NCBI GenBank assembly: GCA_935421135.1
Contig: OW285193.1
Span: 9,960,099 to 10,024,098 of the forward strand
Length of the DNA: 64,000 nucleotides
Direction of reading: 5' to 3'
Source: Bugulina stolonifera
Lineage: Eukaryota; Bryozoa; Gymnolaemata; Cheilostomatida; Bugulidae
The stretch's first letter is position 1, and the number at the start of each line of letters is the position of its first letter. The notes under the pieces are model-generated. The model was not told the DNA's origin, ran no database searches, and saw only the letters and a program-made list of their open reading frames with translations. The position numbers and the translations under genes are program-made. This document shows positions 1 through 12,226 of this stretch, piece after piece.

Positions 1-3000
1 CAACAATTACTAAATAATGCTGGAGGTTGAAGTTCTGTAAACAATGTACAATATTTTTCTATTTGCACTTTTTTCTGATGACTGGTTTTCAGTTACTGAG
101 TTGGCAACCCAGCCATTACCTACATTGTACACATACAGGTACATGTAAGAGCTATTAATAATTATATAAACATTAATGTACATCAAAGACAGAAAACTAG
201 AAATGAGATCATGATGCTTATTATAATTTTGAATGGGTGTTACATTACTAAGCTATGCTACAGAATACTTTCAATCTCAGAAAATTGCCCTAAACCAGCC
301 AATCAGCTGCCCATACTTTAGTTGGCAGACATTTTCTATGTGCACACAACTGTAACTGCACATTTTTGCAGCTGTCTAGGATTGTGTTTTCTGACACTGC
401 ACACTTTTTTGTTTAGGCAGGCTAAGTAATACTTAGGCAGGCAATTTAACACTCTCAACTTATACTAATATTATACAGATCATTGTTTTGGTGCAGGTAT
501 GGTACACTTTCATTGGGGAATCACCCACCTAAAATGTTCACATCTTCGTAAACATTAGCTGGTCATGTATCGATGGTTCAAGGTGTGTGGTTATGTTGGC
601 AGGTGTATAATTCAAGTTCAATGAGCTCAGTCTAACGCAATGCTGAATATATTACGCTCAGTATTTGGCTATATTGTATTAATAGCAACAATTCCACATT
701 TACACAAACTGTAAATGCATAACTATTCACACGTTTTGACCAACATTCACGACCTTCCTGTCTCCGCCTCTTCAGAAGCAATGTCGACACTATATAAGCA
801 GCTACTGGTTGCAACTATTGTATATACTTAGCAGACTTACACCAATCTGGTTGCGGAGCAGAGGGAATGCAGAGTTGAATTAATGCGAGAGCATCAAAAA
901 CTGACCGGCTACACAAATCATGTTGAGTACATGATGGTGAAGTCTTATATTATTATTTAACAAGAAGGTGAGCTCTGTTTGATACTAAAATTATTGCTAT
1001 CGTAAGGCTTAGGTCACTTCCTATTCATGTACACTACAAAAAAACCTTAGAGTTACCATCTCGTACAGATTCAAGTTTTTCTCATGTTGAAATTAGTGGA
1101 AGACTGTATACGTGAAATTTAACAAAAACATTATGGGTTTGCAGCAAGGACTTTCATCCAGTGTTTTTCCTCCACTTTTACATCTGAGAAGTGCATAGTT
1201 TTTATGGTGGGCTTGGTGGTTCCATGGTTCCAGTTATTCATTGAGCCATCAATCCTATCACAAAAATTATAGTCCAAAATGCGTCATTTACAACTGTTGG
1301 CTACAGATATCAGTCGATGTAAGTGCGTGTAAATGTTGAGACTCTCTGAACTTTTTTGATGGGTTTCTCTGAGGCTCGTTTTATAGTAAAGCTAGATCTT
1401 CAGCAGCTTTTATTGTTTGTTGACAGAAAAGTTCACATTGAATATAATTCAATTTTACCCTACGCCGACTTATGTTTAAGATGTGCAGTACGCACCCAAT
1501 TCCATGTATAAGATGAGCTTTACTGCATAGAATGTCTCAACTTTGATGTTTTCAGCCATAATCTGTTGATCTTATGCTTAGATTCGTTTTCCCACAACTG
1601 ATTGATTATGTACATTTATATGCAAATATTAATTTCAACTGAGATAATGTTTTACAGGCATCACAGACAAGCTCTTATTTTCATTGAGGTCGTTTTTTCC
1701 GATACATGTAAATAGATTTCTCCAGAGTGCTTACCTAATGGAAACTGTTGAAGATATGATTGACAGATACATACTTCAGCAATTTTCATTTAATAAATGC
1801 TCACCCTGTTACTACAATTCTCACACCTGTCATACCTCTTCAAGTTATTTTCCTACTTCCCTATTAATCGTTACGGTGAAAATACGGACTCTGTTATCAA
1901 TTATAACACATCTCCTAATTTTTTAATTATTATACATTCTACTTCTTCAACTGCTAGTGTTGAATAGATGTTTAGGCTTTGACAGATGATTTCCTGTGAA
2001 AAGTATTGAAAACTATGTTGGCGCATTGCTTTGCTTTTAATACGCTATTGATGTTGACAATGGGTAATACTTTTCCGCTTATAGTTTGGAGACTAAATAT
2101 TTGCAAACTGCTCAACCTCTGACCTTAGTAACTATGAACCACTAAGAATGCTACTCAAGAAATGGACAAGGACAGCACTTGATGCATAGATTTGTACCAC
2201 ATGGACATCTGTATGAAATGTACTGTGGGCTACAGACATTCAGCAAAAACGTCTGATTGCTTAAGGCATGCAGAGCCACATTTAAGTGTATTGCGTAATT
2301 TTCAAATTTTTAATGTCCTAAATCTGCTTCATGTATAAATATTTTCATGAGCTCAACTGTTGGAGCAATGGCAACAACACTGTTCAATATTAATTAAGAT
2401 TGTCTGGAGTTAGTATTTTTCATTGGAAAACTTATATTTTGTTTTGTGAAGTGAGAGTTATGTTAATTTTGAAATATTGATGTGTATATATATTATAATC
2501 AATTCAACTCGGCTATTAAGTGTGGTTTTTGATATGTGAATGATATTATGCAATATGACCAGTTAATTAAAAGGTAACAGGAATTGGAACATAATATATT
2601 GACTTATGCAAAAGAATAAAAGTTGAATGCAACCAGCTGAGATTAATGCAAATTGTTACTTCATTGAGAAATATAATACACCACATAAGAAAGTATTTCT
2701 ATTTGACTTTGGCACTATAACAAACATGGAAAATATTATTACACAACAGCAGTTAGTATCTGGCACTATAACAATGCCCATCTATATGTACATGTCTTTG
2801 CACCAAACCAAATGCCAGTTCATAGAGAGTAATGAGAAGACAGTCTTCTGCAGAAAAAATATTGTCTCCATATCATTATGTTACATGAACTATATAATAC
2901 TTGTGTATATTATAAGAAGTTTTTTTCAGCAGAAGGCAGAAAATGACAAAATGATCTAAGTGAAATCTAGCTAAAATACAAATAAAATACAAGTAAATAG

Positions 3001-3042
3001 CAGCAATGACATTGCTTGCCAGGTAAAACTATTCATATGAAA
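1..3042. other. AT-rich stretch, no supported gene
   Basis: No frame shows a convincing coding pattern. The most exon-like piece is on the plus strand at about 1724-1800, after a CCAG acceptor-like site (reads SAYLMETVEDMIDRYILQQF), but it has no convincing donor. A 110-codon plus-strand frame at 2627-2959 has no splice sites or compositional support. It contains a repeated 14-bp string, TGGCACTATAACAA, near 2709 and 2761. Confidence 0.5.
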
Positions 3043-3360
3043 TCAACCATTTGAAAATAACATGGTATCCTCTATAGCATGACACGCATGTTTATAATAG
3101 CAAACAACCACAATTGAAGGTCTACACAGCATCACTCCATCAAATAATATCATCACTAATGTCGTGTTTCGCCTATTACTACAGTTTGCTGCAGTTTGTT
3201 TAAGGTCTGCAGCACCAAGTGGATCGATTATCGTCTCGGATACAAATTCCACTAAATACTTCACCATAAGGGTAGTTAGTTCATGCATATTAATCAATGG
3301 CTTGGCAGCAAAAGGAATCTTTTTAGAGACCGCAGTTGACAATTTTTTCTTGTTCTCCAT
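3043..3360 (-). CDS. Unrecognised 105-codon open frame
   Basis: Open frame with an ATG at 3360. The first 70 or so residues look protein-like, with a basic start (MENKKKLSTAVSKK) and a mixed helical stretch around VKYLVEFVSETIID. The last 30 residues look less so. No family is recognised. It lies just downstream, on the same strand, of two phase-compatible exons (3758-4631), so it could be a later exon of that gene or a chance frame. The opposite strand carries an overlapping 67-codon frame that looks less natural. Confidence 0.25.
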   Translation of the reverse strand: MENKKKLSTAVSKKIPFAAKPLINMHELTTLMVKYLVEFVSETIIDPLGAADLKQTAANCSNRRNTTLVMILFDGVMLCRPSIVVVCYYKHACHAIEDTMLFSNG

Positions 3361-3757
3361 ATTTTAATTACCATTTGTGAATTGCAGGCAGATACTGGTA
3401 GTAGATGATGAACTATCACCCAGTGAACCCTGTTACAATGAAACAATAAACTATTTTATACTACAAGTACATGTACATCGTAATTTATTCAGAGCAGTGT
3501 ATCAGTGCACATGGATATTGGAAAGTGGTACTTCCCAGGACAGAAATTCATAAATTCTTTTACAAAATACAGTAATAACTACAATGTCCTATCTGAAGAA
3601 ATTTGAACAACAAGCATAAACATCCAAGGCCATGTGCATATTATTGGAAGCAACAAAAGAATGGTGATGTAATATGTACAAGGCGACCGTGGGAGAAGGA
3701 CATGGGTAAATATCACCAACACCGTAAGCCATAAAGCTAACATCAAAATAAACTTAC

Positions 3758-4631
3758 TGTTAGTTGCATCTTTTCTCCACTGACTCTGAGGTTGAAGTAG
3801 CATAAAAGTTACTACCGAATCGCATCTTGAATAATGGGCTCTCCTGAGAGAAAAGAAAATATTTATTAGAATAGTTATTGCTACACCGTAGAGAAACTTC
3901 TACAGACCAATGCAAGAAAAAAAAGCAAACTGAGCAATACGTGAACAATATTCTTTAGAACAAAATATTCGATGATTCCATTTGGGTCATGGTCCATTGT
4001 ATAACTGTTAATATACAAACACCGAATATTACACTCGGTAATTCTGCAGTGTATATGAACTGAGTACTGCATCCAGTCTACCATAGGTAATAATAACTTC
4101 AGCCAAACAAAATGTAACAACAACATACATGTACATGCATATCCAGTGATTCACTATCTACCAACAAGATACAGGTTGTTTCTCTGAATTGCAGACAGCG
4201 GGGTATTTGTCCTTTTTGCGTTGCTTGAGCAGGTGATGGGTTATATTGTGGCGCAGCATGAAGTTACATGATGTACATCAGTGAGACATTTGCATGACAG
4301 TCAGGGTACCCACATGCTCAATATACCTCATGAAGGAACCATCACTGTCTTGCAACTATTCAATTGTGGCTATTTTAGAATTCGCCAAATTTTGTGAAAT
4401 CCCATCAGTCTTCCTAAAGTACATCCTTTCATAGAGAGGTGCTTTCTTGTGGTGTCACTATTTGAAGTAGAAAGGTTTATGGGATGTATGCCATCAAATA
4501 ATTATCGGAAATTGACAAGAAACCACTAATCAGGCAATCAGGTGTAGAGGGTTACCAATTTACTAAGTTATCATCAGTACTAGATGACTCCAAGGAAGAT
4601 GCTTCGCAAATCGTTTGTCTTGTTAACATGA
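3758..4631 (-). CDS. Candidate two-exon gene fragment, unrecognised
   Basis: Two minus-strand exons fit together. Exon a, 4556-4631, follows a GCAG acceptor and ends at a GTAACC donor; it reads MLTRQTICEASSLESSST then DDNLVN and leaves two bases of a split codon. Exon b, 3758-3843, follows a strong TTTCTCTCAG acceptor, supplies the missing base (TGG, Trp), reads RAHYSRCDSVVTFMLLQPQS then QWRKDATN, and ends at a consensus GTAAGT donor. The intron is 712 bp. Phase agreement and the two good sites of exon b are the evidence. Neither the true start nor the last exon is located; an acceptor near 3432 would give a short terminal exon. No domain is recognised. Confidence 0.4.
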
Positions 4632-4639
4632 CTGCTTCA

Positions 4640-5365
4640 TGCATAGTATGCAGCATGTAAACAACCATGTAAGCAATGCAACTACTCAACTTAGGTGTGT
4701 TGCACTGAGTTATGAACAATTGTGCTGACAGCAATATAAAACGAGTAAAGAGGTATGAAGTCACATTACGTGCGGAGAATAGCATGCTGTAGGTAACAGA
4801 CAGTCATCTAGAAGTGCCAATTTCGAACCAATATCACGACTAAATGTCAGAAAGTGTGGAGAGAGATGTACTTTAGATTGAAGGAAGCCTTGAGAAAAGT
4901 CAAAAGAAAGGGAGGTTTGACAGCATACGACCAGGTGACATTTCCACTTAGAGGTACTTTAATATGACATCCAACCAGACTGGAAAATTAGGTACAATAG
5001 CATATCATTTTGCTTTTTCTCAGTGAAGCTGATGGACGTAGTTGAGGTGAAGTGAGCGCTACCAATAGCAAAACCGAGGTTGAATTATTAGCAATTCTCT
5101 TTGCACATGGTAGTAAATAATACATAGATCAAGTTGACGAAGTTCGGCCTCATAGTGTAAAATTTATAAATCAGTTAATATAATCGCACTGTGCATACAT
5201 TTTTCACTGAAAAGCTAATAACAATAAAATATAGGTAATATAATTATAAAACTTAAATGTGTAACGAATGCATTGTTAGCGCACAAGAACGAAAACTTTG
5301 CCTAATATAAGCTATCCAAACGCAACAGGTGATTGGTCATCCGCTGAGATGGTGTAGCAATAGTA
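4640..5365. other. No gene seen
   Basis: AT-rich DNA with no frame or splice pattern that stands out on either strand. Confidence 0.5.
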
Positions 5366-5524
5366 AGATTAGCTTGTCAGTTAGCTTGTCTATGTAGATT
5401 GTCTAGTTAGCTTGTTTAGTTAGCTTGTTTAGTTAGCTTGTTTAGTTAGCTTGTTTAGTTAACTTGTTTAGCTAACTTGTCTAGTTAGATTGTCTAGTTA
5501 GATTGTCTAGTTAGATTGTCTAGT
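5366..5524 (+). repeat. 13-bp minisatellite
   Basis: About twelve tandem copies of a 13-bp unit, AGTTAGCTTGTTT, with drift across the array. The first and last copies read GTCT in place of GTTT, and the last three share AGATT for AGCTT, so the right end was homogenised separately. Confidence 0.85.
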
Positions 5525-5567
5525 CTGCAGATGGTGCCATCCCAAAACACAGATGCTTACACACCTG

Positions 5568-5705
5568 CAGTGGAAATTAATTCGGCTTTGGATAATTTGA
5601 AAACCTGGATAGTTCAAACTGCTAACCTTGGTCCCTGCTGAGCACTATACAATTGGCTACATATAATTAGAGTTTATTATGATCGTATAATTCAAACTCC
5701 TATAG
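5568..5705 (-). mobile_element. Fragment of a pogo-like MITE
   Basis: Begins with the terminus-like CAGTGGAAATTAATTC and shares a long stretch, including GGTCCCTGCTGAGCACTATA, with the reverse complement of the element at 31187-31631. Only this end is recognisable. It follows the 13-bp minisatellite directly. Confidence 0.55.
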
Positions 5706-6067
5706 CTTGCTTTTCTTTCATTGACCCATGATGAAGTATTTGCCATTGCTTCTAACTTTAAAGTAAACACATAACCGTTTATTGGAAATAAACTGCTAAT
5801 AAACTGATTTGTTTAAATCCAGTTAATCGGTCTTAAAGCATTTAGCTGTTCAAGTTTAACCATTAAGTTAGCCTGTAATTAAAGATTTGGTAGAAAATAA
5901 TTGTAGTACAACAAAAATAGCGCAGCAGCAGTACATTAACAATTTCTGAAGTATGAGACTAAAAAGAACTGTGGATCGCAAAATATGAAAATTGACTTTG
6001 GATAATCTAGCAATACAAGCTTGTATTCATGGGAAATGTTAGAATACAAGAGAAAAACTTTTCGTGA

Positions 6068-6226
6068 ATTAGAAACGGGTACACCAGGAAAGGTAATTGC
6101 TCAAAGAGAAAGTCTTTCCAAGTCTATTGATTCAACATGGCTAAAGGACATAAAAGGAGATTTGATCATATTCTGATTCTTCCAACACAAATGATAGAAA
6201 GGGAAAAAATGTCCAACTGAAAAGGG
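6068..6226 (+). repeat. Duplicated 155-bp segment, copy 1
   Basis: Matches 7050-7207 with many point differences. Shared landmarks are an ACGGGTACACCAG start, AGAAAGTCTTTCCAAGTCTA, and an A-rich end after GATTCTTCCA. No intact frame. Confidence 0.65.
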
Positions 6227-6244
6227 AGAGAGAACGGTAGCCTA

Positions 6245-6545
6245 TTGATGCACAAATAAATGTGAAGAATTAAATTTGTAATTTTTGTGTTCTCATACTA
6301 TAGCTTGGGTTTTTAATAAAAAAATAAATTAGACATCGTCAGAGAAATTCAACATAATTTGGCATGTCTAGAATAAAGCAGTGCAGTGCTTCTGGTGAAG
6401 CTTTCTCTGTCGCCTTTTTGTAATTATTTAAATTGGAAACTTTTTATATACAGTAATTTTGCTTAATTATTTATTAGCTATAACCGATTAGCAATATACG
6501 TATGTGTATTCTAGCTGTACTTCGACCTAATTTAACAGGGCGATT
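6245..6545 (+). repeat. 300-bp interspersed repeat, copy A
   Basis: First of three related copies (also 6546-6990 and 8858-9300). Copies A and B are tandem. Copy A stops inside the exon-like 3' part, at GGGCGATTTGATGC, where copy B begins. Shared landmarks are AATAAATGTGAA, CAAAGCAGTGCAGTGCTTC-type text and TTTTTATATA before TTTATTAGCTAT. Confidence 0.75.
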
Positions 6546-6990
6546 TGATGCAAAAATAAATGTGAAAGATGAAATTTGTAATTTTTATGTCCTTGTGCCA
6601 AAGGTTGGCTTTTTTTATAAAAAAATTGACTTAACACCATAAGAGAAATTCAACATAATTTGGAATATTTAGAACAAAGCAGTGCAGTGCTTCCTATGAA
6701 CTTTTTTCTGCTGCTATTTGTAATTATTTGCATTGGAAACTTTTTATATAATTTTGCTAATTAATTTATTAGCTATCACTGATTAGCAGTATAGCATAAG
6801 TATTCTAGATATAATTCAACCTAGTCTAACAGGGCAATTTGATGCACCATCAAGCTTGACGCTGACATCTGCAGAATCACTTGGAATGACATGGTGACTC
6901 ATGTCAATAACACATGTCACTGGCAAAATACAGGTACAGGTAAGTGAGTGTAGGTGTTACAAGTGCCTGTTGACAAAAGCGTGTTTAGAT
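6546..6990 (+). repeat. Interspersed repeat, copy B with 3' extension
   Basis: Same unit as copy A, continuing at 6833-6939 into an exon-like block and a GTAAGTGAGTG donor-like site, as in copy C. Confidence 0.75.
6833..6939 (+). pseudogene. Broken copy of the 9140-9246 exon
   Basis: Has the same acceptor (TCTAACAG) and donor (CAG then GTAAGTGAG) as the 9.1-kb copy and the same length, 107 bp. Where the intact copy reads TGG ATA CTC, this one reads TGG TGA CTC, an in-frame stop at codon 21. The rest of the exon differs at very few positions, so the stop is recent relative to the duplication. Confidence 0.5.
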
Positions 6991-7049
6991 GTTTCTGTCA
7001 TGTTAGCCGACATGGAGAGCAGGTGCCTGTCAGCAGTTTCAACAGATTT

Positions 7050-7207
7050 AAATGGAAACGGGTACACCAGCAAAGGTCATTGCTCAATGAGAAAGTCTTT
7101 CCAAGTCTAAATATTCAGTATGACTAAAGAACATAAAAGAAGATTCTATCATATTTTGATTCTTCCAGCACAAAAGATAGAGAGGGAAAAAAATTTCTAA
7201 CTGAAGA
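7050..7207 (+). repeat. Duplicated 155-bp segment, copy 2
   Basis: Partner of 6068-6226. It follows repeat copy B whereas copy 1 precedes repeat copy A, so the two repeat types duplicated as a compound block. Confidence 0.65.
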
Positions 7208-7359
7208 TCGTGTTGATAAATATTTATTCAGATAGTTCAACCATTTTAGATGCCAGTTAATTATCCCCTACTGCTTGCCAGAGCAAACTAATTGGCTCTG
7301 GTAATGAAAAATGTATAAGCAGGGCATGGGTTGATAGGTGGAAAGTGAGATATGGAGTC

Positions 7360-8580
7360 AGTGAGTTTTGGAAGAAGACACTCCAGAGCAAAGGGCTATA
7401 ATTGCTAGCTTACAATGTATGTTAGGAGAATGGCTAGGTAGTGGGCAAGAACAGAATAGAGCTCTGAAAGAGAATAGTAGTCCGAAAGTAGGTAATCTGA
7501 CTTGTGGAAAACAAGAAGAGAAAAACAAAATCTGTGAGATCAGTGACTACCTCTGAGAGCTAGTAGACTTTGTATGGTTAGAGCAAATGACTATGAACTG
7601 TCCTGTGGGACTTCTAGTCTCGACAGCGGAAGCTGTTTCCTTTACTTAAACCTCCAGACTCTGACCTGATGATCTAGCACAGTAACACGGACAAATCAAT
7701 CTGTGTCAGCTACCAAGTCTACAGTAGTGACAATGTGCTAGAGGAGAGTGGGCCTGCTAAAATGGCACATAAAAGTTTGCAATAGAGCATTGCTTTTAAA
7801 TTGATTTCAAACTACTCTAGACACTTTAACTGCCTTAGTCAATCAGATTTTATGGCAATACAGCTTGGAACAATAACATCACACCTAAAACTTACGCTTT
7901 TTCATGCAAGGCAAAAGAGCCAATCAGGTTCATGAAACGATCAGACTCTTCACTTCAGAAAAAGAGTACTGGACAAAAGTCATGTGTTTCAGGGAGGATA
8001 ATATGTTGAGAAGAAATGCCCAGCAACATGGATAAAGGAAATAACTGCTCCACTGCCATTTGGTCAGAAAGGAGAAACATGTACCCATGATTTAATACAT
8101 AAAGAAAACAGAGAGTGGGGAAAAAAGAGGGACGCTCATTGGTGAGGCCTAAGGAACTACATGTACATGAAATTAGAAAAGAGGAAGGCTGGACTGTAAT
8201 CAATGAACCATGAGAAAGTGGGAGCCTCGCCAGGGAGGTGGAGCAACTAAAGGCAGCGCTAAAGAGAAGGCATTCAATTATAAAGGATCTAAGAAAGCAG
8301 CATTTACCCTAAAAGTAAAACTGCCACTTCAACCTGTGCAGCAAACCGCGGTAACTTCATCAACAGTTCCAGCAACATAACCGATTGCAGCCCCTGGAAC
8401 AACTCTAAAGCCAACTTCATCAACAGCTCTAGTACCAGTTCCGGCAACCACCCCAGTAACAAATTCAGCTATTACTCCAACTCCTACCCAGCAAAAACAA
8501 CTGTCCCGGCACCATTTCCAGCCACATTACCAGTTCCAACAACCCCCCCCCTCATCTCCACATATATTCTAAAGGAACTA
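7360..8580 (+). other. Decayed coding-like region, possibly a transposon body
   Basis: Several short plus-strand frames look protein-like but are broken by stops: an acidic/polar piece at 7368-7556 (EDTPEQRAIIASLQCMLGEW), a coiled-coil-like piece near 8225-8310 (LAREVEQLKAALKRRHSI) and a Thr/Pro/Val-rich low-complexity piece near 8340-8510 (TSSTALVPVPATTPVTNS). The order, coiled coil then low-complexity linker, and the flanking repeat copies at 6.5 and 8.9 kb suggest a dead mobile element, but no catalytic domain is visible. Confidence 0.3.
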
Positions 8581-8857
8581 CTAACATGGTCTTTATTAAT
8601 ATTACAGGGTCTCTATTCCATGTTGCTTCAATAATATGTTATTATAATTTGTATAGGCAAAGTACATTAGTATAATATACCACCCTGTAGGCCGTTGTAT
8701 AACCTATTTTTTGTTTACATTGTTGCATTTAAGAAATTTGCACAGTCATGTATTTTTTCGTTGCATATTTTGTCTGCACTCTAACTTGAACTCAATTAAT
8801 ACTGCGACAAATTTCATCACAATTCTTGTTATTGTCTGACTTATATCTTTCTTGCAA

Positions 8858-9300
8858 AAAATAAATGTGAAAGATGGAATTTGTAATTTTTATGTTCTCA
8901 TACCATAGCTTGGCTTTTTTTATAAACAAATTAACTAGACATCATGAAAGAAATTCGACATAATTTGGCATATTTAGAGCAAAGCAGTGCAGTGCTTCAT
9001 GTGAAGCCTTTTCTGCTGCCTATTTGTATTTATTTGAATTGGAGACTTTTTATATAATTTTGTTCATTAATTTATTAGCTATCATTGATTAGCAGTATAC
9101 GCATGAGTATTTTAGATGTGCTTCGACCTAATTTAACAGGGCGATTTGATGCACCATCAAGCTTGACGCTGACATCTGCAGAATCACCTGGAATGACATG
9201 GATACTCATGTCAATAACACATGTCACTGGCAAAATACAGATACAGGTAAGTGAGCGCAGGTGTTACAAGTGCCTGTTGGCAAAAGTCGTTTAGATGTTT
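8858..9300 (+). repeat. Interspersed repeat, copy C
   Basis: Third copy of the repeat at 6245 and 6546, with the same 3' exon-like block and donor. Copies B and C flank the decayed region 7.2-8.6 kb in direct orientation, as they would if they were the ends of one larger repeated element. Confidence 0.75.
9140..9246 (+). CDS. Candidate internal exon inside a repeat
   Basis: Starts after TTTAACAG and ends at a perfect CAG|GTAAGT donor. It is open in one frame (two bases, then 35 codons, ending in phase 0): RFDAPSSLTLTSAESPGM, then TWILMSITHVTGKIQIQ. A second copy at 6833-6939 keeps both splice sites but has a stop, so the exon belongs to a repeated sequence and is either a duplicated host exon or a transposon exon. 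No family recognised. Confidence 0.4.
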
Positions 9301-9516
9301 CTGATACATTTGTATTTCTACTTCCTACTCTTAATAAACTCCACATTTTTTGAGACATTCATGTATCTGTCTGGAAAACAATTCATTATATAATTCATTT
9401 ATTTTTTTGTCTATTGTCCATTATCGCGCACTGGAAAAGAAAAGCTAGAAAAAACCATCAGCAGTATAAAATCTGGTTATAACAGACAAAGAGGGTAAAG
9501 AAACCAACGGTTATGC

Positions 9517-9845
9517 TGCGGCCAACTTCAGATGAGGATACAGTGGCAGCCAAAGTTATGCTGATTCTGCAGAGAGAGGTAGACGAGTAGAGACAAACAA
9601 GTTGCGGAAGATAGAACACTTGTAGCGGCTGAAGAAGCTGCTGAAGAAAAAGCAGCTGAAAAAGCAGATAAAGGAACACCTGCTGATGGAGAACCTGTTC
9701 CTGCTGAAGGAGGTTGATAAACCTGAAGGAGAAGCAGAAATATAACTCCCTGGTGGAGAGAATGAGGTTTCGTAAAGAACTGTATGCAAATTTTTGCTTC
9801 TGAGTACTTAACCGATATCATTGCTAGGTGTGCATGAGATATAGG
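9517..9845 (+). pseudogene. Ala/Glu-rich coding fragment, copy 1
   Basis: One plus-strand frame reads TSDEDTVAAK near 9528-9560. After a frame change, another reads AEEAAEEKAAEKADKGTP and then ADGEPVPAEGG with a stop at 9717-9719. The same order is found at 11376-11700. An acidic, Ala-rich C-terminal tail with a frameshift between the two parts is the simplest reading. The parent protein is not recognised. Confidence 0.4.
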
Positions 9846-9849
9846 GATG

Positions 9850-11005
9850 CATTTTTTAGATATAGCAGAACTTTGCTTTAAGGATGATTGGAATTCAAAA
9901 TTACTGAGCTGAACTATGTGGTATGCTGGAGAAGAAGGTGCACGGTACTATTTCTCAATTTGGATGCATCAAAAATAAAATGCTTTTGCTATTTTATAGG
10001 ATGAAGTTAAAGAAACAATAGAGATCAAACTGCCTATAGCAAAAATTATAGATAAAATAAAATGTCATGATTATTACAAATGTGTGCAAGCTACACTATC
10101 TCTGCAATGTTGTGTAACAGAGATATGATGGTGATGGGATAATATAAAGCTATTGCAGTAATGTTGTTGCGTTTACTCAAAGATAATCAGGCAGTATAGG
10201 TGAAAAATAGAAGGGAAAGTTGTGTATTGGATTGATTAGGGGATAGTAGAATGTCCATGCACCAGGGGACTGAAAGCAGGTGCTGATGTCTTATTGAAGC
10301 ATCAATTGTTATGGCGATAAAGTGATCCATGAATCAAGAAACTGGAAAATTTTTTTGGGAAGACGAACACAGAGAGATAGCTACTGAGTCTAACAATTCC
10401 AAAAGTTGAAATGGTTTTATCGGGGATGATTTAAGATATATGCATATTTATGCGTGTATAACACCGTTGGTGTATGTCTTTTGTCCAATTGTCAAACAGT
10501 GAAACACACTGATTCTATTCTAATATAACTTTACTACACTCTGCCAGTAGCTACATGTGGGGAACTCCTGATAAAGCTAACGTTTTAGTCCAATTGCATT
10601 TTAATTCATTGTGATTTCGTTATACAACCATGTGACTGTCACTTAAATTGACATTTTAATCAAAAAGTATTATTCTTTTATTTTTCTTTACTATGTAGTT
10701 GTGTTCTTATAATATTATTTGCTCTACTTTATACATGTATCAGTATGTTCATTTCTTTATAATTAATTGTTACAGAAAACTTCGAGTTAAATGCAGTGAA
10801 ACATTTAGTTTGAAGGTGCATAGAAAAATATTATAGATGGTGATTTTAACCTACTGTAAATGATGTCGTGGGCATAGACAGTAGGCACCTACCGTACTTG
10901 CTGAATCTTTACAAGGATTCATATTGACAATGCAATTGGACGAGAAGTTACAGGATCTAAGAAGAATTGAAGTCATGTAAGTCATTTAGTATAATATTAT
11001 TATCA
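9850..11005. other. No gene seen
   Basis: AT-rich, with no frame or exon pattern that stands out. Confidence 0.5.
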
Positions 11006-11009
11006 CTGT

Positions 11010-11110
11010 ATGTAGAGAAGCAGAGACATCACTCTCTGGTGCAGAGGATGACGATTGTAGCTGATTTTATTCAAAGCAATCGTTGCTTTTGAATGCCTCT
11101 CAGAGGACAT
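11010..11110 (+). repeat. Third partial copy of the Ala/Glu-rich unit (3' end only)
   Basis: Carries only the downstream part of the unit: AGAAGCAGAGACATCACTCT, then GATTTTATTCAAAGC and TTGCTTTTGAATGCCTC, matching 11551-11630 and, more weakly, 9730-9810. Confidence 0.5.
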
Positions 11111-11375
11111 GTAGCGACTACTATGACTGCCATTCTTAATAAAAAAGTGTTGTTTTACTAACTTATTTAACCTTATCACTGTAATTGCATTCTTACATTT
11201 CCACATACATGTATAATACATGTTTATGTCTAATTATTTTGTTTTATGTTTGGTAAATAAAAGCTGCCAATATGCCGCCATGTGATTTGCCGCAAAATGA
11301 AAATTATGCATACGTTGCCAGGATGCACTATTTAATTGCTTCCTACAAAAGAATAATAAATATACCAGTGGTGAT

Positions 11376-11700
11376 TCTGCGCCGACATCAGATGAGGGTG
11401 CAGTAGCAGCCAAGCCAGATGCTTAAACAATGAACACTGAAGAAGCTGCTAATAAAGAAGGAGCAGCTGGAAATGCAGATAAATGAGCACCTGCCCATGG
11501 AGAACCTGTTTCTGCTGATGAAGGTTGATAAATCTGAAGGAGAAGCAGAGACATGACTCTCTGGTAGAGAGAATGAGGTTTGTCACTGATTTTATTGAAG
11601 TCTTTGCTTTTGAATACTTCACCTGTACCATTGCTAGGTGTGCGTTAAATAAATAGAGTTTATAAGTAGTTAGTCCGAGGTATTGACTTTGAAGATGCAA
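11376..11700 (+). pseudogene. Ala/Glu-rich coding fragment, copy 2
   Basis: Homologous to 9517-9845. It reads APTSDEGAVAAKPDA then a stop, and in another frame NTEEAANKEGAAGNADK, a stop, and APAHGEPVSADEG. It carries more stops than copy 1. Confidence 0.4.
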
Positions 11701-11704
11701 TAAG

Positions 11705-12220
11705 ACTGACTGATTGAGGGTGGTAGAAATTCACGAAGACTCTATTGCTCGATGTGAAAGATGAAACTACAGTGTAAAATGTGTAAAATAATTTGCATTA
11801 TTATCAATCTGAATTACTTAACTCAAAAAGAAAGTTCAAGGTACTTCATTCACAATATAAATTTTTGAGCTAATTTATATGTATTTCTTTCGTTTTGCTT
11901 AATGCTATATTAATAATAACATTAGTTTATTTTATCTACTTCTATACTAATATTATTTCCTCCTTTCACATTTTTCATCTCATTCATTGATTAAGATAAT
12001 TTATCTCTAAATTACTTGTCATTTATTTCTTGATATTTAAAGCTGCATTACTTAGCAGCCTTGAAAACTATGTACATGTATACTATTAGCTGACCAGTTT
12101 TTAAGGTCTTAGAAATATTAAATTATATAACTTCAGGTGTAACAAATGCCATCTGACTGTGGCTTGTACTATATTGTTTCTACACTGTAAGCTTCTTGGA
12201 ACCTTTATGGAGTGATAAAG
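11705..12220. other. No gene seen
   Basis: AT-rich; nothing supported on either strand. Confidence 0.5.
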
Positions 12221-12226
12221 GTCAGC

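Noticed and set aside
632..814. 60-codon minus-strand ORF
   Set aside because: At the length expected by chance in AT-rich DNA, without splice sites or composition support.
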